A stretch of DNA of 64,000 nt from J054 sp965221985. GTDB lineage: Bacteria; Pseudomonadota; Gammaproteobacteria; Steroidobacterales; GCA-2729495. The stretch covers positions 2,294,001 to 2,358,000 of the forward strand of contig OZ244928.1 in the NCBI GenBank assembly GCA_965221985.1. The letters run 5' to 3'. The translations under genes and the position numbers were made by a program. A model generated the notes under the pieces. The model was given only the letters and a program-made list of their open reading frames with translations. It did no database searches and was not told where the DNA came from. Positions 59,740 through 64,000 of the stretch are shown here, one piece after another. Numbering within the stretch: position 1 is the stretch's first letter; every line of letters starts with the position of its first letter.

Positions 59740-59790
59740 GATACCACGGTGCCTTAGAAAAAACTTATAAACTAATGACCGGCACCAAAT
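59740..59790. mobile_element. MITE copy 6 (right-end fragment in direct orientation)
   Basis: GATACCACGGTGCCTTAGAA followed by the right terminal repeat (...TGACCGGCACCAAAT) matches the last about 50 bases of copy 3. It reads CTTATAAACT like the repeat at the Y1 transposase remnant, so this end is nearer to that version. Confidence 0.8.
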
Positions 59791-59818
59791 GCCGCCCGGA
59801 AGTTAAGGAGAACAAAAA

Positions 59819-59968
59819 ATGACGCGAGGAAAACGGCATTCGCCGCATCAAATTGCGACGATGCTGAAGCATCAGGAAGGCGCCCGTAGTCGATTTCTTG
59901 AACAAAATGACACGTCGTCAATTCACCAACTAATTGAATCCCGATCGATTGTTCTCCTGCGGAACTGA
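59819..59968 (+). pseudogene. Possible IS3-type orfA N-terminal remnant
   Basis: A 49-codon frame with an excellent ribosome binding site (AAGGAG). It begins MTRGKRHSPHQIATMLKHQE, reminiscent of the helix-turn-helix start of IS3-type OrfA proteins (KRHTPEQI...). The downstream sequence is not transposase-like, so it is probably a truncated remnant, or a small unknown gene. Confidence 0.35.
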
Positions 59969-59980
59969 ACTCAATAAGGC

Positions 59981-60748
59981 TTACTGCGCGTCCAAGCTTT
60001 GCCCGGTAACGCCGCGACTTTCCGGTCCCAGTAAATAGAGGTACGGCCCCATCAATTCTTCTGGCGTCGGCACTGTGCTCGGATCCTCCGCCGGATAAGC
60101 ATCGGCACGCATGGCTGTGCGGGTTCGACCGGGATTGATGCAATTCACCCGGATGCGCTCCGCACCCGAAGTTTCATCCGCCAGCACTTGGGATAAACCT
60201 TCAACTCCAAACTTTGAGACCGCATAAGCACCCCAAAACGCCTTGCCGCGACGGCCCACGCCGCTACTGGTGAAAATCACCGAGGCATCGTCGGACTTAT
60301 TAAGTAGAGGCAATAGAACTTGGGTCATCACGAAGGGCACGGTCAAATTGACGTGCATGACCTCGGTCCACTTCGCGATGGGGTATTGCTCAATAGGTGT
60401 GCGAGGACCGAGAACGCCGGCGTTGTGCAACAAGCCATCTAGGCGGCCAAATTCTTCGGCGATGCTATCGCGCAGCTGAAAAAAATCTGGACCTTGGGCA
60501 TTGGCTAGGTTCATGTGCGCGATGCTGGGTCGCATACCTTTCGCGGCGAGAATCTCGTCATAGACTTTTTCGAGTTTGCTCACGGTTCGCCCGAGTAGCA
60601 CCACTTGGGCGCCATGGGCGGCGCAGGCCAGGGCAGCGGCGCGGCCTATGCCGCTGCCGGCACCGGTGACCAAGATTACACGGTCAGCTAGGCAGTCCGC
60701 GGCGGCTCGGTAGCGCGGGTCGGGAAAATTTCTGGCGTTAGTGCTCAT
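59981..60748 (-). CDS. YciK-like short-chain dehydrogenase/reductase
   Basis: A 255-residue SDR. Cofactor motif VTGAGSGIGRAAA, LLHNAGVLGPRTP (NAG motif), the active-site Ser in IFTSSGVGRRGKAFWGAYAVSKFG with the catalytic Y-x-x-x-K (YAVSK), and VNCINPGRTRTAMRADAYP. The block 'SSGVGRRGKAFWGAYAVSKF' and the end YLYLLGPESRGVTGQSLDAQ match the YciK group. The ubiG-mupP-yciK neighbourhood is as in Pseudomonas. Function unknown. Confidence 0.92.
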   Translation of the reverse strand: MSTNARNFPDPRYRAAADCLADRVILVTGAGSGIGRAAALACAAHGAQVVLLGRTVSKLEKVYDEILAAKGMRPSIAHMNLANAQGPDFFQLRDSIAEEFGRLDGLLHNAGVLGPRTPIEQYPIAKWTEVMHVNLTVPFVMTQVLLPLLNKSDDASVIFTSSGVGRRGKAFWGAYAVSKFGVEGLSQVLADETSGAERIRVNCINPGRTRTAMRADAYPAEDPSTVPTPEELMGPYLYLLGPESRGVTGQSLDAQ

Positions 60749-60755
60749 GCCTGGT

Positions 60756-62135
60756 TCAGTGACGTTTTGCTATTTCGTCGGTGTCGCTGGTGGTGTCATC
60801 CGTCTGGGGTGCGGGTACGGCGGGTGGGTCCACATTGTCGTCTGCGGATAAGTCCTTCGGTGAGCGCAGCATTTCTTCTACCTCGCCCAAAGCGGGGATC
60901 TCTGTTTTCGCTTGCACGCCCAGTTCGGTGAACTTGCGTACGCCGGGTAGCACCATGCGCTCTAAAGAACCGACGGCTTGGTTGTAGGCATTCACACCGC
61001 CTTCCAATTGTTTGCCCAATTTGACCAGGTGGCCGCTAAAGCTCGCGAGGCGGCCGTAGAGATCTTGGGCCAAGCTGCGGATTTCTTCGGCGTTTTCGGC
61101 CAGGGTGAGCTGGCGCCAACCGAAGGCCACGGCTTTTAGCAGCGCGACCAAGCTGCTGGGGGTTGCCAGAATGACGCGATCGCGCATGGCGTCTTCCAGT
61201 AAATTGGGTGCCTCATTCAGCGCGGCCGATAAGAATTGATCACCGGGAATGAACAGGATTACGAATTCGGGGCTGCGTTCAAACTGGGCCCAGTAGCTCT
61301 TGCTGGACAGTTCGCGTACACGATTGGCGACATTACGGGCATGTTTGACCAGGGCTGTTTTGCGCGCGGTGTCATCTTCGGCTTCGATGGCTTCCAGGTA
61401 GGCGTCCAGCGGCGTCTTGACATCCACAACAATGGTGCCGCGTTCGGGCAGGTGTACTAAGAGATCGGGTCGCAGCTTGCCGTCATCCGTACCGACGCTG
61501 ATCTGCTCATCAAAGTCGCAGTGTTCCACCATGCCGGCCAGTTCCACCAGCCGGCGCAGGGTGAACTCGCCCCATTGACCACGCACTTCCGGACGTCGCA
61601 AAGCTTTGACCAGCCGATGTGTTTCAGTGCGCAGAGTTTCTTGGGCGGCGCCCATGTTTTCTAACTGCGCGCGAATGTTGCCGAAGGATTCATGGCGGGC
61701 TTTTTCAATGGCGCCGATTTGCTCGTGGGTTTTATCTAGCGCCTCGCGGATGGGTTTGACCAGGGCCTCAACGGCTTGTTCGCGTTCACCCAGTTCGGCT
61801 TTGGCGCGCTCGTGGTGCTTGCCCAAACTTTCCCGCGCCAGGCGCAAGAAGCTTTCGCTGTGCTGGGCGAAGGAATCATTGGCGAGTTGCCCGAAGGCCG
61901 TGGATAAGCGCTGTTCGGCTTGGGTCAGCGCCAGGGCCCGTTCTTCGGATCGGGCGGTCTCGGTTTGGATCTCGGCGCGGAGTTGTTGCAGTTCTGTGTC
62001 GCGGCGCAGGCGCCCGGGCCGGCTAAACAGAAAATACAACAACAGTCCCAGTAGCAAACCCAAGCCAGCCGCAACGGCCAGCAAGATACGCAGGTCAAGG
62101 GCGAGGATTTCGGCGAGAATGATGTCGACGTTCAT
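60756..62135 (-). CDS. rmuC: DNA recombination protein RmuC
   Basis: A 459-residue protein: an N-terminal membrane helix (ILLAVAAGLGLLLGLLLYFLF), a long coiled coil (residues about 45-170) and the RmuC nuclease-like domain (RRPEVRGQWGEFTLRRLVELAGMVEHCDFDEQ, LRPDLLVHLPERGTIVVDVKTPLDAYLEA, FVILFIPGDQFLSAALNEAPNLLEDAMRDRVILATPSSLVALLKAVAFGWRQ). RPDLLVHLP...VVDVKTP fits a PD-(D/E)xK active site. It limits inversions at short repeats in E. coli. Overlaps the mupP stop by 4 bases. Confidence 0.93.
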   Translation of the reverse strand: MNVDIILAEILALDLRILLAVAAGLGLLLGLLLYFLFSRPGRLRRDTELQQLRAEIQTETARSEERALALTQAEQRLSTAFGQLANDSFAQHSESFLRLARESLGKHHERAKAELGEREQAVEALVKPIREALDKTHEQIGAIEKARHESFGNIRAQLENMGAAQETLRTETHRLVKALRRPEVRGQWGEFTLRRLVELAGMVEHCDFDEQISVGTDDGKLRPDLLVHLPERGTIVVDVKTPLDAYLEAIEAEDDTARKTALVKHARNVANRVRELSSKSYWAQFERSPEFVILFIPGDQFLSAALNEAPNLLEDAMRDRVILATPSSLVALLKAVAFGWRQLTLAENAEEIRSLAQDLYGRLASFSGHLVKLGKQLEGGVNAYNQAVGSLERMVLPGVRKFTELGVQAKTEIPALGEVEEMLRSPKDLSADDNVDPPAVPAPQTDDTTSDTDEIAKRH

Positions 62136-62821
62136 TCCTGTGCTTCGTTATTCAGCCAACCGCCGTTGCCGAGTGTTTCTAGCAACTCGTCGCTGCCGGC
62201 CACGATGAAATCCGCGCCCCAAGCGGCGACTTGATCTTCCCGGGTGATGTAGCCATAGCTGGCGGCCACCGTGGTCATACCGGCCGCGTGCCCGGCCTGA
62301 ATATCGCGTTGGTCATCGCCGATGTATACCGATTGCCCGGGTTCAACGCCAGTAATTTCCGCGGCATGCAATAAAGGGTCGGGGTCAGGCTTGCGGCGGG
62401 CGAGGGTGTCGCCGCTGACGATACAGGCGCAGCGGGGTGCCAGTTCGAGTCCCGCCAGCAAGGGTTCGGCGAGATACGCGGGCTTGTTAGTCACCACGCC
62501 CCAGGCGGTGCCGGCGGCATCCAGGGCATGGAGCACGCGCGCCATGCCAGGAAACAAGCGGGTGTCTTCGCAGAGATGCTTGGCGTAGTGGGCCAAGAAT
62601 CGATCCCGCAGCGCTTCCTGATCGTCGGTATCTAAGTGCGCGAAGCCAATCTTCAATAACCCCAATGCGCCATGGGAGACATGACCGCGGGCCAACTCGT
62701 AGTCCATGGGGTACAAAGATTCTTCCGCGCGCAGCCGGTCCAAGGCCGCCACCATATCCGGCGCGGTGTCCAGCAGTGTGCCGTCGAGATCGAAAAATAC
62801 AGCGCCTGTCACGATAGGCAC
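62132..62821 (-). CDS. HAD-family phosphatase, probably MupP (MurNAc-6-phosphate phosphatase)
   Basis: A 229-residue HAD hydrolase with a GTG start directly after the ubiG stop. Motif I FFDLDGTLLDTAPD, motif II VVTNKP, motif III with the Lys in RRKPDPDPLLHAAE, and motif IV YIGDDQRDIQAGHAAGM. The sequence alone would allow phosphoglycolate phosphatase (Gph). The position between ubiG and the yciK-like SDR is that of Pseudomonas MupP, which dephosphorylates N-acetylmuramic acid 6-phosphate in cell-wall recycling, so MupP is preferred by context. Confidence 0.85.
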   Translation of the reverse strand: MPIVTGAVFFDLDGTLLDTAPDMVAALDRLRAEESLYPMDYELARGHVSHGALGLLKIGFAHLDTDDQEALRDRFLAHYAKHLCEDTRLFPGMARVLHALDAAGTAWGVVTNKPAYLAEPLLAGLELAPRCACIVSGDTLARRKPDPDPLLHAAEITGVEPGQSVYIGDDQRDIQAGHAAGMTTVAASYGYITREDQVAAWGADFIVAGSDELLETLGNGGWLNNEAQE

Positions 62822-63547
62822 TCAGTGTACCGGGCGCCGGAAGTGCGCCAGATAGTTCACGGCTACATCCGGGCCCAAGCGCCACCGGTTGCTCAGGGGA
62901 TTTAACTCCATGCCTCGCAAATCGAGGAGTTCTAAATGGGCGGCGCTAGCCCAGGCGGCCAATTCCGACGGCCGGATAAAGCGCCCGTACTCGTGCGTGC
63001 CCCGGGGCAGCATGCCCAGCACATACTCGGCACCGACGATTGCCAAGGCGAAAGCCTTGGGCGTGCGATTTAACGTCGATACCAGGACATCCCCGCCGGG
63101 CTTAACCAATGTTGCTAGGTTGGCGAGTAGCTCATCGGGTGCGGGGACATGCTCTAAGACTTCTAGGCAGGTGACCAGATCGAAGCCGCCGGGCTCATCC
63201 TTAGCCAAGTCGGCGGCTGAACTGAGCTGATAGCTGACGTTGTCTAGGCCTTCGCCGGCGGCATGTAGCTCGGCTACCTGTAAGGGACCTTCGGCCAAGT
63301 CGATTCCCAGTACTTCGCGCGCGCCGCGCGCCATACCCTCGCTGAGCAGACCGCCACCGCAACCTACATCCAAACAACGCTTATTGGCTAGACCCGCGCG
63401 CTCCTCGATATAGCTCAGCCGCAGCGGGTTCATTTGATGCAAGGCCTTGAACTCCCCATCGGGGTCCCACCAGCGGCTGGCCAGGGCGTCGAATTTATTC
63501 AACTCCGCCGGATCGACATTGGTGCTGTGGCTGCTGTCAGAGGTCAT
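62822..63547 (-). CDS. ubiG: Ubiquinone biosynthesis O-methyltransferase UbiG
   Basis: A 241-residue methyltransferase: VDPAELNKFDALASRWWDPDGEFKALHQMNPLRLSYI is the UbiG-specific start, then SAM motif I CLDVGCGGGLLSEGMAR, VTCLEVLEHVP, LVKPGGDVLVSTLNRTPKAFALAIVGAEYVLGMLPRGTHEY and the C-terminal block with DVAVNYLAHFRR. It performs both O-methylations in ubiquinone synthesis. It is 3 bases or less from both neighbours, so it is in an operon with the amidohydrolase and mupP-like gene. ATGs at 63550 and 63547 are both possible starts. Confidence 0.96.
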   Translation of the reverse strand: MTSDSSHSTNVDPAELNKFDALASRWWDPDGEFKALHQMNPLRLSYIEERAGLANKRCLDVGCGGGLLSEGMARGAREVLGIDLAEGPLQVAELHAAGEGLDNVSYQLSSAADLAKDEPGGFDLVTCLEVLEHVPAPDELLANLATLVKPGGDVLVSTLNRTPKAFALAIVGAEYVLGMLPRGTHEYGRFIRPSELAAWASAAHLELLDLRGMELNPLSNRWRLGPDVAVNYLAHFRRPVH

Positions 63548-64000
63548 CATTGCGCATCGCTGGCTAGACGCTTTGCCCAGGCATTGCCGCGGGCATAAAT
63601 GTCGGCGGGTTGCGCGCGGGTGAATTCGCCATCGCGCAGCAGCGCTTCTCCATTAACCCAAACATCACTCACCTGATCCCGGTTTGCCGCATATACCAAT
63701 TGAGAGAGGGGATTGTGCACCGGTTGGGTGGCCGGATGTGACAAGTCGATGCAAGTCAGGTCCGCGCGTTTGCCGGGTAGCAGGGAGCCAATTTCCTCGG
63801 CCAGACCCAGTGCCTGCGCGCCGTTGAGGGTGGCCATGCGCAGAGCGTCCGCGGCACTGACCGCGGAGGCGTCATTGGCCACGGCCTTGGCGAGCAGGGC
63901 CGCGCTGCGCATTTCGCCGAGCATGTCCAGGTCATTGTTGCTGCTAGCGCCGTCTGTGCCCAAGGCGACGTTCACCCCGGCCGCCATGAGTTTCGCCACC
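63547..64000 (-). CDS. TRZ/ATZ-type amidohydrolase, C-terminal part (partial)
   Basis: About 150 residues in frame to the window end; the N-terminus lies outside. GVNVALGTDGASSNNDLDMLGEMRSAALLAK contains the metal-binding Asp of the amidohydrolase superfamily (GTDGxxSNN), followed by ALRMATLNGAQALGLAEEIGSLLPGKRADLTCIDL and a C-terminal strand region. This fits the MtaD/TRZ-ATZ group (methylthioadenosine/S-adenosylhomocysteine or guanine-type deaminases), which sits next to ubiG in pseudomonads. The precise substrate is not determined here. Confidence 0.9.
   Translation of the reverse strand, partial: VAKLMAAGVNVALGTDGASSNNDLDMLGEMRSAALLAKAVANDASAVSAADALRMATLNGAQALGLAEEIGSLLPGKRADLTCIDLSHPATQPVHNPLSQLVYAANRDQVSDVWVNGEALLRDGEFTRAQPADIYARGNAWAKRLASDAQ

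Overview
The window looks like a chromosome segment of a free-living gammaproteobacterium. The evidence is the order rimP-nusA-infB-rbfA-truB-rpsO-pnp, the cell-division block smc-zipA-ligA (ZipA is gammaproteobacterial), dksA-gluQ, ubiG beside a MupP-type phosphatase and a YciK-type SDR (an arrangement I know from Pseudomonas), a TonB-dependent receptor and a VPLPA/PEP-CTERM protein. I cannot name the genus. No rRNA, tRNA or CRISPR array was found.

Layout. 1-12 kb is mixed accessory content: a lysine-rich histone-like protein cut by the window edge, a methyltransferase, a PEP-CTERM-type protein, a UbiD-family protein with a Tat-like leader, a lipoprotein with a zinc-protease motif, GST and ABM enzymes, and a MarR regulator divergent from a TonB receptor with a perfect palindrome over the receptor's -35 box. 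12-21 kb is the translation/RNA-decay operon. 21-22 kb holds a decayed REP-associated (Y1) transposase tail and a tiny membrane protein. 22-31 kb carries gluQ, an unusual DksA, queF, smc, zipA and ligA. 31-34 kb is a three-gene cassette: two DUF6502-type proteins around a secreted protein carrying 15 copies of the octapeptide AIGGTRLR. 34-41 kb carries bolA, yciI, yciO, an M50 protease, scpA, scpB, rluB, an acyl-CoA synthetase and a small secreted protein.

41-60 kb is a mobile island. One full-length SpvB/VCBS/RHS protein is followed by two promoterless RHS-core fragments, each repeating the end of the core and then switching to a different C-terminal tip. Each tip is followed by a small gene of another family (lipoprotein, four-TM protein, TPR protein), the arrangement of polymorphic effector/immunity arrays. 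The junctions carry copies of a roughly 150-bp inverted-repeat element (MITE), and one junction coincides exactly with a MITE end. The MITE terminus matches the sequence ending the decayed Y1 transposase at 21.4-21.8 kb, so that family is the probable parent. An intact IS66 with an 8-bp target duplication lies in an IS3 remnant within the island, and a ParE-type toxin/antitoxin pair sits between two MITEs.

60-64 kb returns to housekeeping genes on the minus strand: an amidohydrolase (cut by the window end), ubiG, a mupP-like phosphatase, rmuC and a yciK-like SDR.
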